A DNA stretch of 35,493 nucleotides from PXRE01 sp964435625 (GCA_964435625.1 CAYTAG010000009.1:1-35493); one strand, 5' to 3'. Numbered from the stretch's first letter, positions 1 to 7,310 are shown. A program made the numbers and translations. The notes: generated from the sequence alone by a model not told the origin.

Positions 1-2
1 AG

Positions 3-194
3 GTCGCCCGGAGCCACGGCGTCGAGTGCTGGTGGGTGACGACGCTGTTGCTCAGGTGTACCAAAGACGGGAACCTGACGGCGGACGAGGCGGTGGACGT
101 CCTGTACGACCTCGTGGACGAAGGAATGAACCTCCATCCGAAGGTCTACACGCAGGTACAGAAGAAACTCCGCGAACTGGGGGACGACTGCTAA
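3..194 (+). CDS. PIN-domain (DUF3368-like) toxin, C-terminal part only
   Basis: The reading frame enters from outside the window and ends at TAA 192-194, leaving 63 residues. The visible part has a short hydrophobic helix (TTLLLRCTKDG), an acidic helical stretch, then GMNLHPKVYTQVQKKL. That order resembles the C-terminal end of DUF3368-type PIN proteins, where a hydrophobic segment is followed by a helix and a phrase like 'G..L.P..Y'. PIN proteins of this kind are usually RNase toxins paired with a small antitoxin encoded upstream. The catalytic acids would lie upstream, outside the window. Toxin-antitoxin debris follows directly, which supports the reading. The family call is from memory of the pattern and is moderate only. 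Confidence 0.5.
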   Translation, partial: VARSHGVECWWVTTLLLRCTKDGNLTADEAVDVLYDLVDEGMNLHPKVYTQVQKKLRELGDDC

Positions 195-333
195 GAAACG
201 ATCCGTGGCCCTGGAGGGGTACGGACGCCGCCACCACGTCTACCGCCTAAAAACGACATTCACGGAAAAGCGTCCCGAACCGTCGGACTGCCCGGGCGAA
301 ACGCTCATCTCTGGTCCCACTCGTGGTGGGAAC

Positions 334-633
334 ATGGTCACGGTGGACTCGAAGGGGTGGATCGTGCTGCCCCAGGAGGTGCGGGAACGGCTGGGTACGA
401 GTCGGATTCACCGGTACGATGCGATGCCCGAGCAGGTCGTCAGGGACGGGTTCACGCTAGCAGCGGGGCAGAACGTCGACGGCTGGGACGGCTATTACGC
501 GCAGGTCGCCGTGGAGGAGGGGGTCGAGACGATCCTGACGCTCGACGACTTCGAAGATCTGGGCGGCGTCGCGGCCGAGGTCGTTCTCTCCCCCGACGAG
601 TTCGCCACGCTGAACGAGTACGTCGAGTCCTGA
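334..633 (+). pseudogene. AbrB-type antitoxin start fused to a PIN-toxin tail (deletion remnant)
   Basis: From ATG 334 the first 21 residues read MVTVDSKGWIVLPQEVRERL, the swapped-hairpin AbrB/SpoVT start of a VapB-type antitoxin, with W where R is usual in 'SKGRI'. After about residue 22 the protein changes character and ends as the C-terminal half of a PIN-domain RNase: GWDGYYAQVAVEEG supplies one conserved Asp, TLDDFED another acidic site, then a terminal phrase ending LNEYVES. The N-terminal PIN half with its first catalytic Asp is missing. This looks like one in-frame deletion joining an antitoxin start to a toxin end. The frame is open upstream to 205, but 334 is the natural antitoxin start. 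A near-copy of the tail lies at 1916-2065. Confidence 0.65.
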
Positions 634-731
634 GTTCGGCCACCGCCAATGTGGGACCTCAGCCGGAGTTGCTACGAGGCCACGACATACCAGCCCAAGA
701 TTATTGTCCCGTAAGGCGACACACGTAACGT

Positions 732-1412
732 ATGGTGAGACAAGATGGTGAGGCCGGCGAGACGGAGCAAGCCACGGTCGGGTTACCGATTCCGGCGCCT
801 GATCCCGACCTGTTCCGCCACACGGCCACCGACGACCTCCTCCGGCTGTTGATCGACAACCCCTACGAAGAGTTCACGATCCGAGAACTCGGACGGCTCA
901 CCGACAACGCGGCTCAGTCGGTCAAGCGGGCCGTCGACGTCCTCGAATCCAACGGCGTAGTCGTAGTTGAGACTGAAGGCAACCGCCGGCTCGTCGGCAT
1001 CAATCGAACCCGGGTGAGAAAACCCGACGACCCCGTCTTGCGCATCCCCCAGCCGGAGTTCCATCGACCCGTCCGTGCGGCACTCGACCGCATCCGCGAC
1101 GAGCTTGGAGAGGTTCAGGGCATCCTCGTGTTCGGGAGCGTCGCCCGTGGCCGGGCCGACCGCCAGAGCGACGTCGACCTCTGGGTGCTCGCTGGCGACC
1201 GCGCCGACCAGCACCGTGCCAACGAACTCGCGAAAGAACTCGGGCAGGAGCGGTTCGACGGCGACCGCTACGAGTTCCAGATTCTCGTCGAGACGACGGA
1301 GTCGGCACGTGGCCACGGTGACCGCCTCGAAGACGTGTTCGCCGACGCGATCACGCTCGTCGACAGCGACACCCTCCAGGAACTCAAGCACGAGGTGCTG
1401 AGCGATGCCTGA
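732..1412 (+). CDS. Winged-helix plus MNT nucleotidyltransferase, antitoxin of a MNT/HEPN pair
   Basis: The 226-residue protein has two parts. Residues about 30-92 form a winged helix (FTIRELGRLTDNAAQSVKRA as recognition region), and residues about 110-226 form a minimal nucleotidyltransferase. The catalytic signature is clear: GS at 135-136, ten residues, then D147-V-D149 (LVFGSVARGRADRQSDVDLW). In the MNT/HEPN family the nucleotidyltransferase neutralises the HEPN RNase by adding AMP to it. The fused winged helix suggests the antitoxin also represses its own promoter; that is inference. The stop overlaps the next start by 8 bases, as expected for a co-translated pair. Preceding bases 705-731 include a weak A/T-rich stretch (ttattgtcccgtaa) that could serve the promoter. 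Confidence 0.85.
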   Translation: MVRQDGEAGETEQATVGLPIPAPDPDLFRHTATDDLLRLLIDNPYEEFTIRELGRLTDNAAQSVKRAVDVLESNGVVVVETEGNRRLVGINRTRVRKPDDPVLRIPQPEFHRPVRAALDRIRDELGEVQGILVFGSVARGRADRQSDVDLWVLAGDRADQHRANELAKELGQERFDGDRYEFQILVETTESARGHGDRLEDVFADAITLVDSDTLQELKHEVLSDA

Positions 1413-1917
1413 CGAGCCTGACGACCTCGGTGAAGCCGTCTCCCGGGCCGAGGACGCGTTCGGTGGTCAACTGGGCCGTCCCGACTACGAGGCGGGACTC
1501 GATCCGGACGCGCACGACGCTGACGTGATCCAGCTCCGGGAGGCGTGCCGCCTGCTCGACGCGTGTCGACTGCTCCGCGAGCACGACGGCTACCACACGA
1601 GCGTCATCGAAATGTCGTTCGCGGCCATCGAACGCACCCTTGAGTTCTACGCGCTCACCGCGTCGAACGACACCATCGACGACTTCCGCGAGGGTCACGA
1701 CCGCGCCTACGACCGCGGTGCCAATCTCGGTCTCGTCACGGAGGGGACTGCACGACGCCTGAAGCAACTGTATCGCGACAATCGCGCGGCGGCGTACTAC
1801 CGCGACACGGTCGCTGCCGCCCAACAGGCCGAGGCGATGTTCGACCTCGCGGAGGTCGTCCACGACCACGTCAAGCACTTCGCCCAACGCGCCCACGAGT
1901 GTCAGTGCCAGCGGTGA
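1405..1917 (+). CDS. HEPN-domain protein, toxin partner of the MNT antitoxin
   Basis: The 170-residue, mostly helical protein is encoded directly after and overlapping the MNT gene. Its layout matches HEPN RNases: a central four-helix region and a conserved basic segment, here RDNRAAAYYRD at residues 124-134. In active HEPN RNases this segment carries R-x4-6-H. No histidine stands at the expected place, where Ala or Tyr occurs, so the toxin may be altered or use a family variant. It ends HECQCQR. Its TGA (1915-1917) abuts a second copy of the PIN-toxin tail. The expected role is tRNA or mRNA cleavage, held off by the MNT partner. Function is inferred from the pairing more than from motifs. 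Confidence 0.75.
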   Translation: MPDEPDDLGEAVSRAEDAFGGQLGRPDYEAGLDPDAHDADVIQLREACRLLDACRLLREHDGYHTSVIEMSFAAIERTLEFYALTASNDTIDDFREGHDRAYDRGANLGLVTEGTARRLKQLYRDNRAAAYYRDTVAAAQQAEAMFDLAEVVHDHVKHFAQRAHECQCQR

Positions 1918-2065
1918 CGGCTACTACGCACAGGTCGCCGTCGAGGAGGGCGTCGAAACGATTCTGACCCTCGACGACGACTTCGAGGGAGTCGACGGAG
2001 TCATGGTCGAGGTCATCCTCTCGCCCGAGGAGCTCGCCGCGCTGAACGAGTACGTCGAGGGCTGA
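1916..2065 (+). pseudogene. Second copy of a PIN-toxin C-terminal fragment
   Basis: Fifty codons starting GYYAQVAVEEGVETILTLDD and ending LNEYVEG-stop are a near-copy of the tail of the remnant at 488-633. They share the phrase GYYAQVAVEEGVETILTL exactly, and most bases match, with many differences at third codon positions. There is no start codon and no N-terminal domain. It begins at the HEPN stop codon, so it is the right-hand edge of the inserted MNT/HEPN pair. The remaining catalytic acids (TLDDDFE) are present but the fragment cannot fold as a full PIN domain. Confidence 0.8.
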
Positions 2066-2150
2066 GGTGGGACGCTCGACATCCCCGATCGTCAACGCGT
2101 CGGCGGACGTGGCGTCGACGACGTTCCGACGGCCGACCGCGAATGTGTGG

Positions 2151-2158
2151 CTTTTTAA
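2151..2158 (+). promoter_or_regulatory. TATA box of pcn
   Basis: CTTTTTAA stands in otherwise GC-rich DNA, 29-36 bases upstream of the pcn ATG at 2187. This is the usual archaeal TATA-to-start distance for a transcript with almost no leader, and it argues for the 2187 start over longer upstream frames. Confidence 0.6.
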
Positions 2159-2186
2159 TGGAAGCGGGCGTAGCCCGGCCCAACGT

Positions 2187-2930
2187 ATGTTCAACGCGAT
2201 CGTGAGCGCGGAGACGCTCGGGGCGGCCCTGGACGCCGTGAGCGTGCTGGTGGACGAGTGCAAGGTCCACCTGGAGGAAGAGGGGCTGCGCATCCGGGCG
2301 GTCGACCCGGCGAACGTCGGGATGGTCGACATGGAGCTCGACGCCTCGGCGTTCGAGTCCTACGAGGCCGACGGCGAACTGGTGGGGGTCAACCTCGCCC
2401 GGCTCGAGGACATCGCCGGGATGGCCGACGCCGGGCAACTCGTCCAGATGGAACTGGACGAGGAGACCCGCAAACTGCACATCCAGATCGACGGCCTGGA
2501 GTACACCCTCGCGCTGATCGACCCCGACAGCATCCGCGAGGAGCCGGACATCCCCGACCTGGACCTGCCCGCCGAGCTCGTGCTGGAGGGTCGCAACATC
2601 GACCGAGCGGTCACCGCCGCCGACATGGTGAGCGACCACATCGCCCTGGGGGTCGAGGAGGCCGACGAACTGTTCTACGTCGACGCCGAGGGCGACACCG
2701 ACGACGTCCACTTCGAACTCGGCCCGGAGGATCTCATCTCGTTGACCCCCGGCCCCGCGCACTCGCTGTTCTCGCTTGACTACCTCAAGGACATGAACAA
2801 GGCCATTCCGAAGGACGCCGAGGTGACGGTCGAACTCGGCGAGGAGTTCCCCGTCAAGATGCACTTCGAGTTCGCCGAGGGCCAGGGCCACGTGACGTTC
2901 ATGCTCGCGCCGCGCATCCAGAGCCAGTGA
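2187..2930 (+). CDS. pcn: DNA polymerase sliding clamp (PCNA)
   Basis: The 247-residue product has the normal PCNA length. It starts MFNAIVSAETLGAALDAVSV and carries the paired clamp folds: an N-terminal half with GLRIRAVDPANVGMVDMEL, an interdomain part around LALIDPDSIREEPDIPDLDL, and a C-terminal half ending VTFMLAPRIQSQ. The protein forms a trimeric ring that tethers polymerases, FEN1, ligase and RFC-loaded factors to DNA. It is very acidic, as expected for a haloarchaeon. An open frame exists upstream to 2067, but the TATA box at 2151 and family length fix the start at 2187. The clamp-loader subunit gene rfcC lies at 20355, and primase priL lies about 2.7 kb downstream. Confidence 0.97.
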   Translation: MFNAIVSAETLGAALDAVSVLVDECKVHLEEEGLRIRAVDPANVGMVDMELDASAFESYEADGELVGVNLARLEDIAGMADAGQLVQMELDEETRKLHIQIDGLEYTLALIDPDSIREEPDIPDLDLPAELVLEGRNIDRAVTAADMVSDHIALGVEEADELFYVDAEGDTDDVHFELGPEDLISLTPGPAHSLFSLDYLKDMNKAIPKDAEVTVELGEEFPVKMHFEFAEGQGHVTFMLAPRIQSQ

Positions 2931-2978
2931 CCGCCCGGGGGACCGCATCCACGGGCGGGGACGAAACGGGCGCAGGTG

Positions 2979-3623
2979 CTAACACCCGGTGCAGACGTCC
3001 GAACAACTGCAGGACGTGGGACCCGAACACCGGTCGCCCCACTCACACCGGTCCTCGCAATCACAGCAATACAGGACCCGGCCCTCGCACCGGCCCTCGA
3101 TGCAGGACCAGACGCACTGCGATCCGCCACAGGGGAACCCGCCGCACTGGGCCGTCGAAACGTCGTCCTCGGAGACGGCGTAGGTGCTCGTTCCCTCGAC
3201 GGGCCGGACCGTGACGCGGAAGCGCCGGCCGTCGTCCAGGCGGGTCTTCACCTCGATCTTCGGGCTGGGTCCGCCGTTGCGCTCCTGGGCGAACACCGTC
3301 GTGCCGTCGCTCGCCTCCGCCCAGGCTCCCGGGGAGTCGTGGAGCCGTTCCACGGGGAGCGCCCCCGGATCGGCCTCGTCGATGACCCCCTCCTCGGCGG
3401 CCGCGACGAGCGCGTCGCTGGCGTACGCGTCGAGCGCCTCCCGGACGGCACCCTCGGAGAAAAACGAGTGCGCCACGTCGAACGCCTCGTCGTCCATCTC
3501 CGGTCCCGTCGTGATGGACGACGTCCCGGCCGCCGCGATCCCGACGCCGGTAACCGACGCGGCCGATTTCCGGAGCACGTTGCGCCGCGTGAGCCGCTTC
3601 GAATTCTTCGATCCGTCTGACAT
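2979..3623 (-). CDS. Tat-exported protein with a 14-cysteine C-terminal domain
   Basis: The 214-residue protein begins with a twin-arginine signal (TRRNVLRKSAASVTGVGIAA, RR at 13-14). A non-cysteine middle region follows (residues about 40-159), acidic and helical first and then beta-like (IEVKTRLDDGRRFRVTVRP). The last 55 residues, 160-214, contain 14 cysteines in patterns such as YCCDCEDRC and TSCSCSDVCTGC. There is no cysteine before residue 160. That arrangement of signal, pro-region and compact disulfide or metal-binding tail is the plan of Tat-exported halocins such as C8, but I see no clear sequence match. It could equally be a secreted metal-binding protein. It is transcribed convergently with pcn from an AT-rich promoter at 3641-3662. 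Confidence 0.8.
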   Translation of the reverse strand: MSDGSKNSKRLTRRNVLRKSAASVTGVGIAAAGTSSITTGPEMDDEAFDVAHSFFSEGAVREALDAYASDALVAAAEEGVIDEADPGALPVERLHDSPGAWAEASDGTTVFAQERNGGPSPKIEVKTRLDDGRRFRVTVRPVEGTSTYAVSEDDVSTAQCGGFPCGGSQCVWSCIEGRCEGRVLYCCDCEDRCEWGDRCSGPTSCSCSDVCTGC

Positions 3624-3640
3624 CGTCCGTAATTAGCCTC

Positions 3641-3662
3641 ATAAAATAATAAACTTTTATTA
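3641..3662 (-). promoter_or_regulatory. AT-rich promoter of the cysteine-rich Tat protein gene
   Basis: On the minus strand this reads as a run of A and T including TTTATTATTTTAT, centred about 25-30 bases before the ATG at 3623. It is the most AT-rich stretch in this part of the window and fits a strong TATA element for the minus-strand gene. Confidence 0.55.
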
Positions 3663-3765
3663 AGTATTCTGAATGCTCCCTTAGAGACGCGTGATACGAC
3701 CGATTTCGCGGAGGAGGGCGATTCGGACGAGGCAGTCACCGACCCACGTCGGCCGTGCCGAACCT

Positions 3766-3825
3766 CCGGGACCGCCGTGGTAGGCCCGGGACCGCCGTGG
3801 TAGACCCGGGACCGCCGTGGCGGAT
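3766..3825. repeat. Three tandem copies of a 20-bp unit
   Basis: The unit CCGGGACCGCCGTGGTAGRC is repeated at 3766-3785, 3786-3805 and 3806-3825, the third copy diverging at its end (CGGAT). It lies in the space between the divergent promoter of the cysteine-rich gene and the end of the zinc protein gene. No gene overlaps it. Confidence 0.85.
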
Positions 3826-3861
3826 TCCGTGACCGCCATCGCTGGCGGTTGCCGGCGGCGG

Positions 3862-4449
3862 TTACAGGTTCCGGTCGATGATCGCCTTCGCCGCCTTCGC
3901 CTTCTCCTTCCAGCCGTAGCCCTCCTCGTAGACGTGCCGTTTGCTCTCCAGCAGTTCCTCGGGGGTGGACTCCTCGAAGCCGCCGCGGGCCCAGGTCCCG
4001 GACTCCTTCAGCCAGTCGACGACCAGCCGCTTCGTCTCGGGCCAGGTGAACCCCACCATCTCGTAGAAGGCGACCATGGCGAACACGGAGTTGTCGTGGG
4101 CCCCGGGGACGCTGCCCTTCTCGTAGATGGTCCGCAACGGCTCGTAGGTCGGCTCCCGGAGCCGCTCCTTGCGCTCCTCGGGGGGTACCACCACCAGCAG
4201 CCCCGCCTCATTCTCCTTGACGCGGTGGTCCTCCCGCAACCGGTCCAGGGCGGCCCGGTAGAGAGGACTCCAGCGGTCGACCGCCCCGTGGAGGTCGGAC
4301 TCGGACATCGGCTCGCAGGACAGCGGCGCGAGCACCTCCACGTACGCCCGTTCGATCCCCGCGCGCCGCCGGTCGTTGAACTGACAGCCGGGCTCGTGGA
4401 GGTTGTTCCTGCTCCGGCAGTCCGGACACGGGTAGCCGAAGTGCACCAC
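3862..4449 (-). CDS. Haloarchaeal zinc-binding protein of unknown function
   Basis: The 195-residue protein starts with a probable zinc site: CPDC at residues 8-11, then HEPGC at 18-22, a C-x2-C-x6-H-x3-C arrangement. The middle is charged and helical. The C-terminal third contains HDNSVFAMVAFYEMVGFTWP followed by helices and KRHVYEEGYGWKEKAKAAK. The 'N..F...A.......G.....' phrase is loosely like the primase C-terminal (PriCT) helical domain found beside archaeo-eukaryotic primases; this is a weak impression only. Its place between pcn and priL suggests a link with DNA replication. It reads toward the cysteine-rich gene. I do not recognise a named family with certainty. Confidence 0.75.
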   Translation of the reverse strand: MVHFGYPCPDCRSRNNLHEPGCQFNDRRRAGIERAYVEVLAPLSCEPMSESDLHGAVDRWSPLYRAALDRLREDHRVKENEAGLLVVVPPEERKERLREPTYEPLRTIYEKGSVPGAHDNSVFAMVAFYEMVGFTWPETKRLVVDWLKESGTWARGGFEESTPEELLESKRHVYEEGYGWKEKAKAAKAIIDRNL

Positions 4450-4589
4450 TGGCCGGAGTAACCCCGCCTTACTACTTAGAATTCGTGGTCGACGCGCGAG
4501 GTATCGTTCACGGCGAGACGACGCCCACGCCCCCGGATGGGCGACGTGAAACGACCGACCTTTAGGTGGTAGCGGCCGAACGGACGCGC

Positions 4590-5612
4590 ATGTACGCGAC
4601 GAGCGACCTGGAGGACGCGCTGGCCGCGACGCGGGAGTTGCTGTTGCCGTTCGAGTGGGGGCGGTGGTGGCGCCTCGCCCTCGTGGCGCTGTTTCTCAGC
4701 AGCGGCACCGCGCTGAACCCCCCGTCGATCCAGACGGGATTGCCGACGAGCTTCGGGGGCGGCGCCCCCACCGATCCCGGGATGGGGGAAGACCCGGAGC
4801 TGCCCGGGGATTTCGATGCTGCCGTCGACGCGCTACCGTCGGACCTGATCGCGCTCGCGATCCTGCTTGCGGTCGCCGGGATCGCGCTCGGGATCGTCCT
4901 CGCGGCGGTCGGGGCCGTCATGGAGTTCGTCCTGATCGAGGCGCTGCGGCGCGAGACGGTGGAGATCCGGCGCTCGTTCGCCCGGCGCTGGCGGCAGGGA
5001 CTCCGGCTGTTCGGTTTCAACGTCGGCCTGGGGATCGTCTCGGCGCTGGTCGTCGGCGTGCTGGTCTCCGTTGCGCTCGCACCGGTGCTGGTGGCGGACT
5101 CGCTGGCGCTAACGGCCGTCGCGCTGGTGGTCGTCGTCCCCGTGGTCCTGGCGGTCGCGATCCTCGCGGCCGCCGCCTTCGGGTTCACCTCGGCGTTCGT
5201 CGTCCCGACGATGGTCGTCGAAGACTGCGGCGTCCTCGACGGGTGGCGGCGGTTCTGGCCCGTCCTCCGGCGGGAGTACAAGGAGTACCTCGGCTTCGCG
5301 CTGGTGTACGTCGCGCTGTTGATCGTCGTCGGCATCGCGACCGGGATCGCGGTCGGGGTCGGCGCCGTCCTGCTGGGGCTCCCGTTCGGCATCGTCGCTG
5401 TGATCGGGACGTCGTTGCTGGGTGCCGGGAGCACCCCCGGGATCGCCCTGCTCGTCGTCGTGGGCGGGCTGTGGTTGATTTCGGTGATCGCGCTGTTCGC
5501 GTTCGTGCAGGTGCCGGTCGTCACCTTCCTGCGGTACTACTCGCTGTTCCTGCTGGGCGACACCGAGGAGTCGCTGGACCTGATCGCGGAGCGGCGCGCG
5601 GCGGTCCGGTAA
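4590..5612 (+). CDS. Multi-pass membrane protein (haloarchaeal, function unknown)
   Basis: The 340-residue product starts MYATSDLEDALAATRELL, then an aromatic WGRWWRLALVALFLSSG segment enters the membrane. About seven hydrophobic stretches follow, separated by short charged loops (EALRRETVEIRRSFARRWRQ, then RRFWPVLRREYKEYLG). The C-terminus is a soluble acidic tail. A loop at residues about 45-75 is Gly/Pro-rich. The architecture matches a haloarchaeal membrane family (the DUF7544 type, as I remember it) with no known activity. I chose ATG 4590 over the in-frame GTG 4566 because the TATA-like ctttagg at about 4559-4565 would place transcription close to 4590. priL follows 55 bases downstream and may be co-transcribed. 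Confidence 0.8.
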   Translation: MYATSDLEDALAATRELLLPFEWGRWWRLALVALFLSSGTALNPPSIQTGLPTSFGGGAPTDPGMGEDPELPGDFDAAVDALPSDLIALAILLAVAGIALGIVLAAVGAVMEFVLIEALRRETVEIRRSFARRWRQGLRLFGFNVGLGIVSALVVGVLVSVALAPVLVADSLALTAVALVVVVPVVLAVAILAAAAFGFTSAFVVPTMVVEDCGVLDGWRRFWPVLRREYKEYLGFALVYVALLIVVGIATGIAVGVGAVLLGLPFGIVAVIGTSLLGAGSTPGIALLVVVGGLWLISVIALFAFVQVPVVTFLRYYSLFLLGDTEESLDLIAERRAAVR

Positions 5613-5667
5613 GCCGGCCCTACCCGGTCCGAAACTGTTAGGCGGCCGGCCGGTCAACGGAGGGTCG

Positions 5668-6741
5668 ATGGACCGGTTGCTGGCCCGCTACCCGTTCCTC
5701 TCGGCCGCCCGCGAGGCGGTCGGCGAGGAGGGCGGCGACATGGCGGCGCTCGTCGCCGACGGCGGCCCGCCCGTCGAGCGGGCCGTCGAGCGCGTCGAGA
5801 CCTGCCTCCGGGAGGGAACCGTGGGCGAGCCCCATCGGGACCCCCGGACGGAACTGCTGTCGTACCCGGTCGCGCGCGCGCTCGTCTCGCTGGTCGACGA
5901 ACCGGTGCTGGTGCGGCGGTACGCCGACGCCGAGGCGCGCACGGCCAGGGGGCGGTTCACGGCCGAACTCGACGACGAAAGCGAGTTACAGAGCGCGGGC
6001 GGCCGGACGATCACGCTCCGGCGACTCCTGGCGGAGTTCGACCTGTCGGGCAAGGTCGAGGAGACGCCGGAGGGCTACCGGATCGGCGTCGACCGGTACC
6101 TCGCGCTGTCGGGCGAGTTGTCCGGCGACGACTGGCGGCTGGTGACCCGGCCGCTGGAGGAGGGGGCGGTCCCGGTGACCCGCGATGAACTGCTGGTGCT
6201 GTTGCGCGAGGCCGTCCGCGAGCGGGTGGCCGAGGGACTGCCCCAGGAGGTCCCCGAGGAGATCGCCGAGGGCCTCGCGGACGAGGTGGGCAGCATCGAG
6301 TCGCTTCTGGCCGACCGGTCGCCGCCGCGGGAGTTCGACGCCGTCGTTCCGGAACTGTTCCCGCCCTGCGTGACCCACCTGCTGGCGCGGGTCGAAGACG
6401 GCGAGGACCTGCCGCATCACTCGCGGTTCGCGCTCGTCTCGTTCCTGGTGAGCCTCGGGCTGGACGCCGAAGACGTGGAGGCGGTGTTCGAGCGCGGCGG
6501 GACGGGCGCGGACGCGGCGGTCTACCAGGCGGAGCGACTGGGCGACGACGGCCGGGCTGCGTACGCGCCGCCGTCCTGCGAGGCGATGGACGCGCTCGGG
6601 GACTGCGTGAACAAGGACGACCGCTGTGAGACGGTCGACCACCCGCTGTCGTACTACGAGGCGGCGCTGTCCGACGCCGGGGAGGTTCCGGACTGGCGGG
6701 ACGTCGAAGGGTCGATCCTCGACCGCCTCCCGGGGGACTAA
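5668..6741 (+). CDS. priL: DNA primase large subunit PriL
   Basis: The 357-residue protein is the normal length for archaeal PriL. The C-terminal iron-sulfur domain is unmistakable: cysteines at 234 (FPPCVTHLL), 304 (PPSCEAMDALGDC), 313 and 320 (NKDDRC), followed by the conserved DHPLSYYEAAL. These four ligands hold the 4Fe-4S cluster needed for primer initiation. The N-terminal half (MDRLLARYPFLSAAREAV) is the helical scaffold that binds the catalytic subunit PriS, which is not in this window. A GGAGG at 5659-5663 stands just before ATG 5668 and could act as a ribosome binding site. The gene ends one base before the convergent stop of the small membrane protein. Confidence 0.95.
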   Translation: MDRLLARYPFLSAAREAVGEEGGDMAALVADGGPPVERAVERVETCLREGTVGEPHRDPRTELLSYPVARALVSLVDEPVLVRRYADAEARTARGRFTAELDDESELQSAGGRTITLRRLLAEFDLSGKVEETPEGYRIGVDRYLALSGELSGDDWRLVTRPLEEGAVPVTRDELLVLLREAVRERVAEGLPQEVPEEIAEGLADEVGSIESLLADRSPPREFDAVVPELFPPCVTHLLARVEDGEDLPHHSRFALVSFLVSLGLDAEDVEAVFERGGTGADAAVYQAERLGDDGRAAYAPPSCEAMDALGDCVNKDDRCETVDHPLSYYEAALSDAGEVPDWRDVEGSILDRLPGD

Positions 6742-6742
6742 C

Positions 6743-6952
6743 TCACTCCTCGCCGTCGCCGCCGGTGGCGAACCCCACCAGTGCCATACCGACGACGAAC
6801 GCGACGATCACGCCGACCAGCGCCAGGGCGCCGGTCCCCGAGAGGCCGTCGGTGTCGAACAGCGCCCCCACGGCGCCGACGGCCAGGATGAACAGGACCG
6901 TCGCCGCGATGGGCACGCCCCAATCCATCAGCAGTTCCCGCGTTACGTTCAT
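6743..6952 (-). CDS. Small two-helix membrane protein
   Basis: The likely product is 69 residues from ATG 6952: MNVTRELLMDWGVPIAATVL then a first membrane helix (ATVLFILAVGAVGALF), a short polar turn (DTDGLSGTG), a second helix (ALALVGVIVAFVVGMALVGF) and an acidic tail GGDGEE. The frame is open further upstream to 7117, but that extension is rich in Arg/Pro and reads as non-coding. Small proteins of this kind (the DUF7472 type, as remembered) are common next to priL in haloarchaea. No function is known. It is convergent with priL, with one base between them. Confidence 0.75.
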   Translation of the reverse strand: MNVTRELLMDWGVPIAATVLFILAVGAVGALFDTDGLSGTGALALVGVIVAFVVGMALVGFATGGDGEE

Positions 6953-7310
6953 GCTCGCCAGTTCCCCGGGCCCCGGCAAAAGGGCTTCGAAGGCCCCCTT
7001 CGTCCGCTCGGCCGCGGGACAGGCGCTGGCGGGGACGCTTCGCCGGGCGCAACGTGCCGGGAGTCCATCCGCCACCAGCGAGTCCCCCGCCGACCAATCC
7101 TTTACCTTCCAAAGCATATACTGTAGAAACTAAAGAATTGGTCCGGCGGCCCCGCAGCACTGGGTCCCGGCGCCAACGCTGTCGCGGCGGGTATGCCACG
7201 ACGGACTCCGTCGAGCGCCGGGGGCGTCCGCCGGTAACGTCGCCCTACCTCCTGTCCTTTCCGAGGGGACTGAAAGCCTCTTTGTCCTCGGGCGCGTACG
7301 TAATTTCCCG
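6953..7310. other. Intergenic region between divergent genes, with a dyad
   Basis: These 358 bases separate the minus-strand small membrane protein from the plus-strand SWIM protein. An AT-rich island at about 7093-7142 carries a long inverted repeat and TATA-like elements (described separately). A second patch, gtacgtaatttcccg at 7296-7310, is immediately before ATG 7311. I see no coding potential or RNA gene in the rest. Confidence 0.6.
7093..7142. repeat. Inverted repeat with 12-bp arms in a divergent promoter region
   Basis: ACCAATCCTTTA (7093-7104) and TAAAGAATTGGT (7131-7142) are inverted copies with one mismatch, 26 bases apart. The spacer contains aagcatatactgtag, a TATA-like stretch. 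The spacing of arm centres (38 bases) is wide for one helix-turn-helix dimer but suits two cooperating sites or two opposed promoters. The role is inferred. Confidence 0.6.
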
